A stretch of 64,000 nt of DNA from Acinetobacter sp. ANC 4178 (lineage in GTDB: Bacteria; Pseudomonadota; Gammaproteobacteria; Pseudomonadales; Moraxellaceae), in the NCBI RefSeq assembly GCF_004331175.1, contig NZ_SJOD01000006.1, positions 1 through 64,000 on the forward strand. The letters are read 5' to 3'. How positions within the stretch are numbered: the stretch's first letter is position 1; the number at the start of each line of letters is the position of its first letter. Positions 9,418 through 18,950 of this stretch are shown piece by piece. The notes beneath the pieces were generated by a model that saw nothing but the letters and a program-made list of their open reading frames with translations, did not search any database and was not told the origin of the DNA. Both the position numbers and the translations under genes were made by a program.

Positions 9418-10875
9418 ATGACGGTTCAAACCTTCATCCCGAATGGTGCCAACGCTGCCTCAGAAAACACTGTTACCCAGCCACAGCACACCCCAGCCAC
9501 CGATGGATCAGTTAAAAAACTGTATATCGAAACGCAAGGGTGTCAGATGAATGAGTATGACAGTCACCGTATGGCAGACTTACTTGGCGACTCACACGGC
9601 TATGTACTGACTCAAGACCCGAAAGAAGCGGATATTCTATTGATGAATACCTGCTCGATTCGTGAAAAAGCGCAAGAAAAAGTGTTTTCCGAGTTGGGTC
9701 GCTGGCGCAAGCTAAAAGACAAAAATCCTGACCTGATTATTGGTGTGGGTGGTTGTGTAGCCTCACAAGAAGGCGACAACATTCAAAAACGTGCCAATTA
9801 TGTCGATATGATTTTTGGCCCACAAACCTTACACCGTTTGCCACAAATGCTTGATCAGCATTTCGAACAAATCGAAAAACCCAAGAAAGAAAAAATCAAA
9901 TTGGTGGATATTTCTTTCCCTGACATTGAAAAATTCGACTTTTTACCTGAACCGCGTGTGGAAGGTTACAAGGCTTTTGTTTCAATTATGGAAGGTTGTT
10001 CAAAATATTGTTCATTCTGTGTGGTGCCCTACACCCGTGGTGAAGAGGTTTCTCGTCCGCTAGACGACGTTTTAGCTGAAATTGCGACCTTAGCCGAAAA
10101 AGGCGTGCGTGAAATTTCCTTGCTCGGTCAAAACGTCAATGGTTACCGTGGCGAAACCTTCGAAGGCAATATCTGTACTTTTGCAGACTTGTTACGTCTT
10201 GTTGCAGAAATTCCAGGGATTGGTCGTTTGCGTTATACCACCTCACATCCGCTTGAATTTAATGATGACTTGATTGAATGTTACCGTGACCTACCGCAAA
10301 TGGTGTCGCATCTGCATTTGCCCGTACAAAGCGGCTCAAACGATGTACTGCAAGCCATGAAGCGTAACCACACGATTGATGTATATATCGACAAAATTGC
10401 CAAATTACGCAAAGTTCGTCCAGACATGCACTTATCCAGTGACTTCATCATTGGTTTCCCAGGTGAAACCAATGCTCACTTTGAAGAAACCTATCAATTT
10501 ATCAAAGATATGGACTTTGACCATTCTTACAGCTTTGTTTATTCAAAACGTCCAGGTACACCTGCGTCTGACCTTGAAGACACCACCTCTGAAGAAGTGA
10601 AAAAAGAACGTCTTAGTAAAGTTCAAAAGTGGATTAAACGCTCGAGTATTGATAAAACAGATGCCATGCTCGGTACCATTCAACGCGTATTGATTGAGAA
10701 AGTTTCGGATAAAGATCCAAACGTACTGATTGGTACTGCTGACAATACTCGTTACGTAAGCTTTATCGGCGATGTAACATGGGTTGGACGTTTCGCCGAG
10801 ATCGAAATTACCGAGATTAAAACTTTGAATTTTGTTTATGGTGAACTCTTGAATCTTGAGCCTGACGTGGCGTAA
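9418..10875 (+). CDS. miaB: tRNA-2-methylthio-N6-dimethylallyladenosine synthase
   Basis: Radical SAM enzyme that adds the 2-methylthio group to i6A37 of tRNAs reading UNN codons. The N-terminal methylthiotransferase domain has its three cluster cysteines in [16 protein letters not shown] and GGCVAS. The radical SAM cluster is CSKYCSFC in the 160s-180s, and a C-terminal TRAM domain follows. Length is 485 aa, including about 30 extra residues at the N-terminus. A TAGGAG ribosome site precedes the ATG. It is the first gene of a three-gene operon with phoH and ybeY. Confidence 0.96.
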   Translation: MTVQTFIPNGANAASENTVTQPQHTPATDGSVKKLYIETQGCQMNEYDSHRMADLLGDSHGYVLTQDPKEADILLMNTCSIREKAQEKVFSELGRWRKLKDKNPDLIIGVGGCVASQEGDNIQKRANYVDMIFGPQTLHRLPQMLDQHFEQIEKPKKEKIKLVDISFPDIEKFDFLPEPRVEGYKAFVSIMEGCSKYCSFCVVPYTRGEEVSRPLDDVLAEIATLAEKGVREISLLGQNVNGYRGETFEGNICTFADLLRLVAEIPGIGRLRYTTSHPLEFNDDLIECYRDLPQMVSHLHLPVQSGSNDVLQAMKRNHTIDVYIDKIAKLRKVRPDMHLSSDFIIGFPGETNAHFEETYQFIKDMDFDHSYSFVYSKRPGTPASDLEDTTSEEVKKERLSKVQKWIKRSSIDKTDAMLGTIQRVLIEKVSDKDPNVLIGTADNTRYVSFIGDVTWVGRFAEIEITEIKTLNFVYGELLNLEPDVA

Positions 10876-10914
10876 TGTAAGAGGATAGATTCCAACTACC
10901 ATAAAGGAACTCTC

Positions 10915-11991
10915 TTGACTGCAGCGATTCGACGTACAGTAACTTTTCCTGGTATTTCAATGGACCGTTTAAAGAGCATGCTCGGTGCTTATAACGGTCA
11001 CTTGAAACAAATTGAACAACGTCTAGATGTCCAAATTTCCCATCGAGGTGATTATTTCTACATCGATGGTGACATGGATGCAGTCGAAAGAGCCGAGATG
11101 CTCTTGCAACGTCTGCATGAAGAAGCTGAAACATCACAACAGATTACTGCCGACGTCATCCACATGATGATTCAAGGCAGTCAGACTGATCGTGAACTCC
11201 AAGAAGACTTTTCTGATAATGATCACACGGGTTTGGAAGATGTTTATCTACAGACCCGTAAAGGTCGTATTAATCCACGCGGTGCAAACCAACGACGCTA
11301 TGTTCAGCGTATTCTGCAAAGCGATATTTCATTTGGTATTGGCCCTGCGGGTACAGGTAAAACTTATCTTGCTGTTGCCGCCGCAGTCGATATGCTAGAA
11401 CGCAACGAAATCCAACGGATTTTATTGGTACGCCCTGCGGTTGAAGCGGGTGAAAAGCTCGGTTTCCTACCGGGTGACTTAAGCCAAAAAATCGATCCAT
11501 ACTTACGCCCTTTATACGATGCCTTGTATGAAATGCTCGGTTTTGAAAAAGTGGCGAAACTGATTGAACGTCAAGTGATTGAAGTGGCACCACTGGCTTA
11601 CATGCGTGGTCGTACCTTAAATCATTCTTTCGTAATTCTGGACGAAGCACAAAATACGACGCCTGAACAAATGAAGATGTTCCTGACCCGTTTAGGCTTT
11701 GGTTCACGTGCTGTGATTACGGGTGATGTCACGCAGGTCGACTTACCACGTGGTCAACAATCAGGTCTCTCGCATGCACTACGTGTTATTGAAAATGTGA
11801 AAGAAATTCACATCACCCGCTTCCATTCTCGTGATGTGGTCCGTCATCAACTGGTACAAAAAATCGTAGAAGCTTACGAAGGTTGGGATAGCGAACAACA
11901 ACGCCTGAGTGCCGAAGCACGTGCAGAACGTAAAGCGCGTCAAGAAGCCTTAATTGCTGAAAATGATGCTGCTGCGGATGCACAAGATTAA
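10915..11991 (+). CDS. ybeZ: PhoH-like ATPase (YbeZ)
   Basis: Cytoplasmic P-loop ATPase of the PhoH family, which partners YbeY in RNA and ribosome maturation. Walker A is GPAGTGKT at residues 143-150, and Walker B lies in VILDEAQNTTPEQMKMF. An N-terminal KH-like segment precedes the ATPase, and the C-terminus is a charged Ala/Glu/Arg-rich tail. The start is TTG with AAGGAA at good spacing. It sits 39 bases after miaB and 18 before ybeY. Confidence 0.94.
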   Translation: MTAAIRRTVTFPGISMDRLKSMLGAYNGHLKQIEQRLDVQISHRGDYFYIDGDMDAVERAEMLLQRLHEEAETSQQITADVIHMMIQGSQTDRELQEDFSDNDHTGLEDVYLQTRKGRINPRGANQRRYVQRILQSDISFGIGPAGTGKTYLAVAAAVDMLERNEIQRILLVRPAVEAGEKLGFLPGDLSQKIDPYLRPLYDALYEMLGFEKVAKLIERQVIEVAPLAYMRGRTLNHSFVILDEAQNTTPEQMKMFLTRLGFGSRAVITGDVTQVDLPRGQQSGLSHALRVIENVKEIHITRFHSRDVVRHQLVQKIVEAYEGWDSEQQRLSAEARAERKARQEALIAENDAAADAQD

Positions 11992-12009
11992 CCGCTTTAA
12001 GGATTCATT

Positions 12010-12492
12010 TTGAAACTTAGTCTTTCTTTACAACAGTCGTTTCAGTCCCCAGCATTGGTACTGAAACGCGCTTATCTCAAAAAAATCGTGGAAACCAGCT
12101 TACGCCATATCGATACACAAAGTGATTGTGAAATAGGTATTGCTTGTGTCGATAACGATGAAAGCCATAAATTAAATTTGGAATACCGCGGCAAAGATAA
12201 ACCGACCAATGTGTTGTCTTTCCCAAGTGACCTGCCCGATGAAATGGCCCAAGTTCTTGATTCATTTCCAATTGGTGATTTGGTCATTTGCATTCCTGTG
12301 GTGCTGTTAGAAGCGGAAGAGCAAAACAAAACCCCACTCGCACATTTCACGCACATGCTCGTGCATGGCACTTTGCATCTAATGGGCTACGACCATGAAA
12401 CCTCCGAAGCAGATGCTGAGGAAATGGAAGCTCTGGAAATAGAAATATTGGCGAAACTGGGTTTTGATAATCCCTATTTAGAACAAGACTAA
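12010..12492 (+). CDS. ybeY: Endoribonuclease YbeY (rRNA maturation)
   Basis: Metal-dependent single-strand endoribonuclease involved in 16S rRNA 3' maturation and ribosome quality control. The zinc-binding signature H-x3-H-x5-H is seen as [11 protein letters not shown], with His119, His123 and His129. Length is 160 aa. The start is TTG preceded by AAGGA. It is the last gene of the miaB-phoH-ybeY operon and is followed directly by a strong terminator. Confidence 0.95.
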   Translation: MKLSLSLQQSFQSPALVLKRAYLKKIVETSLRHIDTQSDCEIGIACVDNDESHKLNLEYRGKDKPTNVLSFPSDLPDEMAQVLDSFPIGDLVICIPVVLLEAEEQNKTPLAHFTHMLVHGTLHLMGYDHETSEADAEEMEALEIEILAKLGFDNPYLEQD

Positions 12493-12497
12493 ACTCT

Positions 12498-12524
12498 AAA
12501 AAGCGAGCTTCGGCTCGCTTTTTT
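12498..12524 (+). terminator. Rho-independent terminator of miaB-phoH-ybeY
   Basis: GCGAGC, a TTCG tetraloop, GCTCGC, then six Ts, with a matching A-run on the 5' side. Confidence 0.93.
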
Positions 12525-12571
12525 ATGTACTGCAAACTTCACGGCTCTAAACACGATCAAAAGGAACAATA

Positions 12572-12877
12572 ATGAAGTACGTCGTCATTTTTAAAGCCCA
12601 AATTAAAGCCTTGGATGAACAATATTTTCAAACGGCGCAGCTGTTACGTGAAAAAGCACTGAATCAGTTTAATTGTCAAAAGTTTGAAGCCATTTCTGAG
12701 CAAGACTTTGAAATTGCATTGTCTTACTGGAACAGCTTGGCAGACATTCAAGCATGGCATCACGATGCCGAACATCAAGTGGCACAGCAATTAGGCAAAG
12801 AACAATGGTATCAATCCTTTAGTGTAGAAATTTGTAAGATTGAGCGCCACTATGCTCATTCAGCCCATTCAATTTAA
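12572..12877 (+). CDS. Antibiotic biosynthesis monooxygenase-fold protein
   Basis: A 101-residue protein with the dimeric alpha-beta barrel (ABM) pattern: VVIFKAQIK as the first strand, then FEAISEQDFEIALSYWNSLADIQAWHHDAEHQVAQQ. The W-x4-DIQAWHHDAEH segment is typical of this fold. Such proteins act as small monooxygenases or bind heme or quinones; the substrate is unknown. It has an AAAGGAAC ribosome site. Its stop overlaps the convergent TonB-like gene by 4 bases, with no terminator between. Confidence 0.78.
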   Translation: MKYVVIFKAQIKALDEQYFQTAQLLREKALNQFNCQKFEAISEQDFEIALSYWNSLADIQAWHHDAEHQVAQQLGKEQWYQSFSVEICKIERHYAHSAHSI

Positions 12878-13755
12878 TGGACTTCAAACTCGGCTTCCGC
12901 AGGGTCAAAACGCCATGTTCGGACAATGCGTAACTCAGAGATATCTTTCATATTATGGTCAAATCCAGTAAATGGCGCCGCTTTACGTACCGACGCTTTC
13001 GCTGCTTCATCAAGTAAATCATGACCTGAGCTTTCAATTAAACGAATGGCCCGAATTCCGCCATTACGGTTCAGAATCACCATTAAACGTACTTCACCCG
13101 CTAAACGTTGTTGCTTTGCTTGCTCTGGATAATAACGGTTGCCGTAAAACTCCACTTTCTGTCTAAATTTTTCTAAATACGCCGCCGTAACATCTTGCTT
13201 GGCTTGAATACCATCGACCGTTTTAATTTTCTGTTGGCGACTAAAATTCTGTTGGCGCTGTAAATATTGTGCTTCCAAACTCGCCACCATAGCGGCTTTG
13301 GCTTGGAACTGGCTGTTTAATTCATCCATCGCCTTTTTCCGACGAGTTTGTTCTGCCTGCTTTTGCCAACTGAGCGTGGTCATCAAAACTTTTTCTTCAA
13401 AATTCAATTCACGCTTTTGTTGGGTTTTTTGCAGTGTTTCCATCTGCTTTTCACCCGCACTTTGTTCCAGCATGGGTGCTGGCATATCACTCGACATGCG
13501 ATGCGCTTCGCGGAATGTTCCTGAACCGTTCTGATCTGCTTGTGCCAGAAAATCAGCATGTTCAACCTTTTTTTCACTCGGCCGCAACGTCACTGCAATT
13601 TCCTTCACCGCCGCATCCTGTTGTGTGGGTGCAGCAAATTGAATCGCCAAAACCAACAGATGTAAAACGAGAGCAAAGCCCACAGCCGTTGTAAAAATCG
13701 GGTCTTTCCACCACGCGCGCAACAAAGGCGTATAATTTATTTTATTCAGTATCAT
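12874..13755 (-). CDS. TonB family protein (energy transducer)
   Basis: 293-aa inner-membrane protein with a short cytoplasmic N-terminus, one membrane helix (about residues 18-40) and a long charged periplasmic helical section. A C-terminal TonB domain carries RLIESSGHDLLDEAAKASV and RTWRFDP. TonB couples proton motive force to outer-membrane receptors. The middle section lacks the Pro/Lys repeats of classical TonB and is Gln/Lys-rich and coiled-coil-like, closer to TolA in look. The frame extends to a TTG at 13836, but the ATG at 13755 gives the normal topology. No receptor gene is adjacent. Confidence 0.82.
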   Translation of the reverse strand: MILNKINYTPLLRAWWKDPIFTTAVGFALVLHLLVLAIQFAAPTQQDAAVKEIAVTLRPSEKKVEHADFLAQADQNGSGTFREAHRMSSDMPAPMLEQSAGEKQMETLQKTQQKRELNFEEKVLMTTLSWQKQAEQTRRKKAMDELNSQFQAKAAMVASLEAQYLQRQQNFSRQQKIKTVDGIQAKQDVTAAYLEKFRQKVEFYGNRYYPEQAKQQRLAGEVRLMVILNRNGGIRAIRLIESSGHDLLDEAAKASVRKAAPFTGFDHNMKDISELRIVRTWRFDPAEAEFEVH

Positions 13756-13984
13756 AACTAACAGACAAACTGCCTTCCCCACACTGCATATACAGTAAAA
13801 TTTTGACTTGGTTGCTATTATGTTGATAAAACCCAAAGTTCATCAATACAACAGAATCATGGCCTTAAAATACTGAAAATGGTGCAATTAATTTTGCTAA
13901 ACTGCAAGATTGAATTTTTGTATTTTAAATACAATTCGGCAAAATTAATCAAAAGCCAGTAGATTCACTTGCTAGGATGCCTTT

Positions 13985-14668
13985 ATGCAAACGCTACTTT
14001 CCAATATTTCTAAACGGCTACATCAAGTGTACCAAAAAGCGGAAGGCTTTATTGAAGATGAACGTGAATTTCCACTCTCACAAGTCTTTTTAAATGCGAC
14101 TTTCCAACGCTTTGTCACTGATAATGTGAAAATGCTAAAAGATTTACATGCAGACCTTCATGATGACTGGTTACGTTTATATGCCACTTTAGAGTTTAAA
14201 GGGATTTACACCACCCTTTCCGTAGATCTAAAGTTAGTGCAAATGGAAATGAACAAAGACATTCAACTGATTGTATTTGAGCAAATTAGTGATACGCAGG
14301 TCATAGAAGCTAAATTTCAAAATGTGTTCCATAAAATGGGTTTTCACGCTGCGATTTTTTTCTATCAAAAAATTCTAAATAAAGATCCTTTAGGCATGAT
14401 TCTTGAAAAATTGAATGTGATTAAAGTAAAGGATGATTTATTACATTTAGATCTGAATCGCTGGTTAGGTAAAAAGCGTTCGATTCTGGATACACTCAAT
14501 AAAGTGCATGTCAATCATGCAGTCTTGCGCGAAGCTGAACTGGTCGTTTTAGGCAATGTGAATTTAGCTGCCTTATTTGGCAGAATGAGCGAAGATGAAA
14601 TTGAAGATTGGGCACATGAAGGTATTCCTGAAAACCAAGTCACACCAATCAAACAAAAGCGTAAATAA
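13985..14668 (+). CDS. Conserved hypothetical protein, 227 aa
   Basis: Not recognised. Soluble, mixed alpha/beta 227-residue protein without signal peptide or membrane helix. A central lipid-binding-like block (LYATLEFKGIYTTLSVDLKL) has alternating hydrophobics, and the basic C-terminus ends KQKRK. An SCP2-like lipid-binding fold is conceivable but not supported by a motif. It stands alone between the divergent TonB-like gene and the DUF3108 gene. Confidence 0.68.
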   Translation: MQTLLSNISKRLHQVYQKAEGFIEDEREFPLSQVFLNATFQRFVTDNVKMLKDLHADLHDDWLRLYATLEFKGIYTTLSVDLKLVQMEMNKDIQLIVFEQISDTQVIEAKFQNVFHKMGFHAAIFFYQKILNKDPLGMILEKLNVIKVKDDLLHLDLNRWLGKKRSILDTLNKVHVNHAVLREAELVVLGNVNLAALFGRMSEDEIEDWAHEGIPENQVTPIKQKRK

Positions 14669-14834
14669 GCCCAGATTTCACAACTAACTTGGCGTGAAAT
14701 ACCAAGAAAAAATGCTACAGGAAAGATACACTTTGCACAGAAAAGTAGATTTTATCTTCATAATACATAGGCATAATAAACGAGTGTAATTTTACACTGC
14801 ACTTATTTTAAACTTCACAGGAACACTTTCACTA

Positions 14835-15548
14835 ATGGCTAAAAATGTTTTGAAAACAATAGCAATGACGACAGGCATTGCCTCTACATTGTTATTTACT
14901 GGCTTTTCCAGCCAAGCATTCGCCATGAGTCCCTTCCAAGCAAGTTATCAATTTAACTACAATGGCAAGAACATGGGCTCGGCAACTCGTACCTTAAGCA
15001 AATCAGGAAATAACTGGACCTATGTTTTTGCAGCCAAAGCTGGGGCAATTGCCTCTGCATCTGAAACCAGTCGCTTCGGTTTCAATGCAGGCAAAATTAG
15101 TTCCAATAGTTTCAGCCGAACCAGCAAAATTCTGGTGCACAACAACACCATGAACATCAACTTTAATGCAAGTAGTAAAACCATTAACACCCAAAAAGAT
15201 GACAAAGCACGTTCATTTGCGTGGAAAGCTGGTGTACTGGATGAGCTGAATGCCGAATTACAAATCCGTGAGGACTTGAAAGGCGTTGGCATCAAGTCAT
15301 CCTATCTGATTGCTGATGCGAAAGAAGTCGAATCTCGCCAGTTTGTTAAGCAAGGTTCTGAAAAAGTTAAAACTTCTTATGGGACCTTCGATACAGTTAA
15401 AGTAGTGATGAAACATGATAAGCCAGGCCGCGATACGACTTTCTGGTTGGCCCCTAAATTGGATTACCTTCCTGTAAAAGTCACTCATCAGGATGGAAAA
15501 TCATCTTATGGTCTACTGTTAACTGGATATAAAGGCCCCACTAATTAG
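14835..15548 (+). CDS. DUF3108 domain-containing exported protein
   Basis: 237-aa exported protein. A signal peptide covers about residues 1-30, ending SSQAFA. The mature part is rich in beta strands (FQASYQFNYNGKNMGSATRT near its start, YGTFDTVKVVMKH and TTFWLAPKLDYLPVKVTH near its end), the pattern of DUF3108. The family is periplasmic and of unknown function. Upstream lies a 166-base gap; AGGA lies ten bases before the ATG. Confidence 0.83.
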   Translation: MAKNVLKTIAMTTGIASTLLFTGFSSQAFAMSPFQASYQFNYNGKNMGSATRTLSKSGNNWTYVFAAKAGAIASASETSRFGFNAGKISSNSFSRTSKILVHNNTMNINFNASSKTINTQKDDKARSFAWKAGVLDELNAELQIREDLKGVGIKSSYLIADAKEVESRQFVKQGSEKVKTSYGTFDTVKVVMKHDKPGRDTTFWLAPKLDYLPVKVTHQDGKSSYGLLLTGYKGPTN

Positions 15549-15567
15549 ACCATTTAGTCAATTTTAC

Positions 15568-16213
<646 letters not shown>

Positions 16214-16230
16214 GTTCCAATTCTGTATTT

Positions 16231-16256
16231 AAAGAGCGCTTAAGCGCTCTTTTTTA
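16231..16256 (+). terminator. Rho-independent terminator of xpt
   Basis: GAGCGC, a TTAA loop, GCGCTC, then six Ts. Confidence 0.93.
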
Positions 16257-16489
16257 TTGGCTTCTTCCTGAAGCTCTAAACACTCACGCCACTTTTGCCC
16301 TGATCAGTTTCATCTTTTTTTAGAAAAACTCAGAAAAAATGCTTAGTATGTAAATACATGTATTGTCTGTTGTATTCAAATTGCATTCACCATTGAAATA
16401 CAGCCACAGAATCACTGATTTTATCCACCATTCGCCTCCAATAAGAAAACGCCTTAGACTGACTGTTAGGTTTAGAGAATCCTCCTGCA

Positions 16490-17554
16490 ATGAACAAAAA
16501 TAAAACAGCTGAACGGATATATCCCCCTAATCAACTGACCCCAATCAATGAAAACGATTGTATTCAACTTCCAATCAACTTCATTTATGATCTCGCGCAA
16601 GCAGATTGCATTCAAAGTCTTTTAGATAAAATTGCACTCTGGATTTCACAGATCTTTCAAGCCGAACGGTCGAGCATTACTCTGTATGATCGACCTAATT
16701 TTCTCAAACTGTACTCGATATCAGGCAATCAGGCGATTCCACTGGATTTTAAATTGCCCATTCAACAAACATTTGTTGGACGTGTTTTTAGTACCGCCAC
16801 ACTCCGTATTTGCGATGATGTGACTTTATTTGAAGAATTGGATTGCCAAATGTTAGCCCAAAATGGCATGGGATCATGCATGGATGCCCCTTTAATGCAT
16901 AATGGAAATTGCTTGGGTACATTAAACGTTGCCGACCAAGCCAAGTTTCATTACACCAAGCAACAAGCCATCTTGTTACAATGCTTGGCAAACTGGATTG
17001 CTTTAAACATTAAATTGCACTTACAGGTGCAAGAAATGCAAAAACTCACCTCGACCGATGAATTGACAGGTACTTTTAATCGGCGCATGTTTACACAGCA
17101 GAGTAATCGCCAAATGCTGCTCCTTGCTCATGACAATACGCCCTTTAGTATTGGTATTCTCGATATTGACCATTTCAAAACTTTAAATGATTTTTATGGT
17201 CATCAAGCTGGTGATTATGTGCTCCAGCAGATGTGTGAACACATTCAAACCCATTTAACTGAGCATGATTTTCTTGCACGAATTGGAGGAGAAGAATTCG
17301 CCATTATTTTACCCACTCATGATGCCCAAGATACCATCAAGCGCTTTAAACAAATACGTACGGCCATTGAAGAGCTGAAAATTCCATATCTAGAAGAAGT
17401 GATCTGTTTTACCGTCAGCATTGGGGTCGCTGAAGCAGAGATCACAGACTTGAATGCAGAAACAGTCTTCAAACGTGCTGATAAAGCTTTATGCCAAGCC
17501 AAGCAGGCAGGACGCAATCGGGTTCATTTAGATATGCCGATTCGTAAGATATAA
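16490..17554 (+). CDS. GAF-GGDEF diguanylate cyclase
   Basis: Cytoplasmic c-di-GMP synthase of 354 aa with an N-terminal GAF sensor domain (about residues 35-175) and a C-terminal GGDEF domain. The catalytic motif is GGEEF at 266-270, preceded by LTSTDELTGTFNRRMF and followed by SIGVAE. The product-inhibition I-site RxxD, five residues before GGEEF, reads TEHD (257-260), so the arginine is absent. That predicts weak or absent feedback inhibition. No membrane segment. TCCTCC-like bases precede the ATG but no consensus ribosome site does. Confidence 0.93.
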   Translation: MNKNKTAERIYPPNQLTPINENDCIQLPINFIYDLAQADCIQSLLDKIALWISQIFQAERSSITLYDRPNFLKLYSISGNQAIPLDFKLPIQQTFVGRVFSTATLRICDDVTLFEELDCQMLAQNGMGSCMDAPLMHNGNCLGTLNVADQAKFHYTKQQAILLQCLANWIALNIKLHLQVQEMQKLTSTDELTGTFNRRMFTQQSNRQMLLLAHDNTPFSIGILDIDHFKTLNDFYGHQAGDYVLQQMCEHIQTHLTEHDFLARIGGEEFAIILPTHDAQDTIKRFKQIRTAIEELKIPYLEEVICFTVSIGVAEAEITDLNAETVFKRADKALCQAKQAGRNRVHLDMPIRKI

Positions 17555-17805
17555 GCTTAAAGATGAAATAAAATGCACTTATCTGTGCTTCATATTTACT
17601 TCACAATGAATCCTAGAAGCACATCCTGTTTACAACTCAATTAAACACATGACTGTTCTTTTTCGCTAGAATTCACTCTAGATTTACAGACTTAGCGAAG
17701 TCATGCAAGTCGAAGCAGCACATGGTTGTTCTGCTCGAACGTAAATCTTGACAAAAATTGCTGTATCTCGTGATTGAGTTTACGGCACGCAAAGGCAAAT
17801 CATCT

Positions 17806-18174
17806 ATGGAAAATACGATTCTCTGTCCTAAATGTGGTTCAAGTGACGTTGAAAAACGCGACCATGACCAATACCTGAAAAAAGCCAGTGGAATTTTACT
17901 GGGTTCTGCAGGCGTTGCTGCGGGAACCGTGGGTGGTGCTGCAACTGGAGCATCAACAGGTGCCGCTATTGGGGCTGTTGCTGGGCCACTGGGCGTGATT
18001 GTGGGCGGTACAGTAGGTACGTTTATTGGTGGAATTAGTGTCGGAATTACAGGGGGCTTTCTGGGCAACTATTTTGGCAAGAAAGCTGGCATTGTGATTG
18101 ATCAGAATATTTTTCTCGATTACAAATGTTCAAAATGTAAGTATCGCTTTAAGCAAAAACTTGAGACAACATAA
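17806..18174 (+). CDS. Zinc-ribbon protein with internal glycine-zipper membrane segment
   Basis: 122 aa from the ATG at 17806; the frame opens earlier at a TTG (17758) that I judge less likely. CPKCG near the N-terminus and CSKCKYRF near the C-terminus look like two halves of a zinc ribbon. Between them lie about 80 residues of Gly/Ala-rich hydrophobic sequence with GxxxG spacing (GAATGASTGAAIGAVAG, GGTVGTFIGGISVG), as in glycine-zipper membrane proteins. Function is unknown. The hairpin-like topology would put both cysteine pairs on the same side of the membrane. Confidence 0.72.
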   Translation: MENTILCPKCGSSDVEKRDHDQYLKKASGILLGSAGVAAGTVGGAATGASTGAAIGAVAGPLGVIVGGTVGTFIGGISVGITGGFLGNYFGKKAGIVIDQNIFLDYKCSKCKYRFKQKLETT

Positions 18175-18200
18175 GCCTGCACTGTCTTTAATTAAAAACA

Positions 18201-18231
18201 AAAGGTCAACCTCATCGTGACGCTGACCTTT
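18201..18231. terminator. Possible bidirectional terminator
   Basis: AAAGGTCA and TGACCTTT form an 8-bp stem around a 15-base loop, between the convergent zinc-ribbon gene and wrbA. The T-runs are short. Confidence 0.5.
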
Positions 18232-18241
18232 CAGATTAAAC

Positions 18242-18838
18242 CTACTTTATCTGTAATTTTTGTACCACGTTTGCTAAACGACGCCCTTGTTCAGTACAAA
18301 GCACTTTTTCATCTTGACTCAATTGCTGATCATGGCGTGGACCACTCACATGACTTGCACCATAAGGTGTTCCACCTGTTTTAGTATTCGATAATGCAGC
18401 CTGCGCATTGGTTAACCCCATCACCATCATGCCGTGATGAAATAATGGAGGAAGCATCGTCAACAAGGTACTTTCCTGTCCACCATGCATTGAACCTGAC
18501 GCGGTAAAAACACAAGCAGGCTTATCATGCAAAGCGCCATTTAGCCATAAACTGGTGGTTTGATCCCAAAAATATTTCATTTCTGATGCCATATTGCCAA
18601 ACCGTGTCGGTGAACCTAAAGCCAAACCCGAACAATGCTGCAAGTCTTCTAAAGTACAGTAAATATCTCCTTCTGCAGGAATACTTGCTGCCGCTTCCGT
18701 TACAACTGTCGCCAAATTGGGCACAGTACGAATCTTGACCGCCATCCCTGTCGACTCGACACCATTGGCAATTAAATGCGCCATTTCTTGGGTAGAGCCA
18801 TATTTGCTGTAATATAAAACAAGGACATAAGGTTGCAT
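18242..18838 (-). CDS. wrbA: NAD(P)H:quinone oxidoreductase, WrbA type
   Basis: Flavodoxin-like FMN protein that reduces quinones by two electrons to protect against redox cycling. The N-terminal FMN phosphate loop is YYSKYGSTQEMA. SPTRFGNMASEMKYFWDQT and a C-terminal GASHVSG match WrbA. Length is 198 aa, the normal size. It converges with the zinc-ribbon gene and is divergent from the YihY-like gene, with 112 bases between. Confidence 0.92.
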   Translation of the reverse strand: MQPYVLVLYYSKYGSTQEMAHLIANGVESTGMAVKIRTVPNLATVVTEAAASIPAEGDIYCTLEDLQHCSGLALGSPTRFGNMASEMKYFWDQTTSLWLNGALHDKPACVFTASGSMHGGQESTLLTMLPPLFHHGMMVMGLTNAQAALSNTKTGGTPYGASHVSGPRHDQQLSQDEKVLCTEQGRRLANVVQKLQIK

Positions 18839-18950
18839 GACATTTATGATCTAAGCTAAAAATGAAAACTATACGGTATTTTTCCGACTTTTTGGTTAAG
18901 CTTGTGCTTGAAAAGTATATAAAATGATTAAAAATTGAGACTAGAAACGC

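Noticed and set aside
11270-11707. Minus-strand 145-codon frame inside the phoH-like gene
   Set aside because: Antisense to the conserved ATPase core; no ribosome site or family resemblance.
16353-16364. AATACATGTATT palindrome upstream of the diguanylate cyclase
   Set aside because: Twelve bases of AT-rich palindrome in an AT-rich gap; too short and unrepeated to call an operator.
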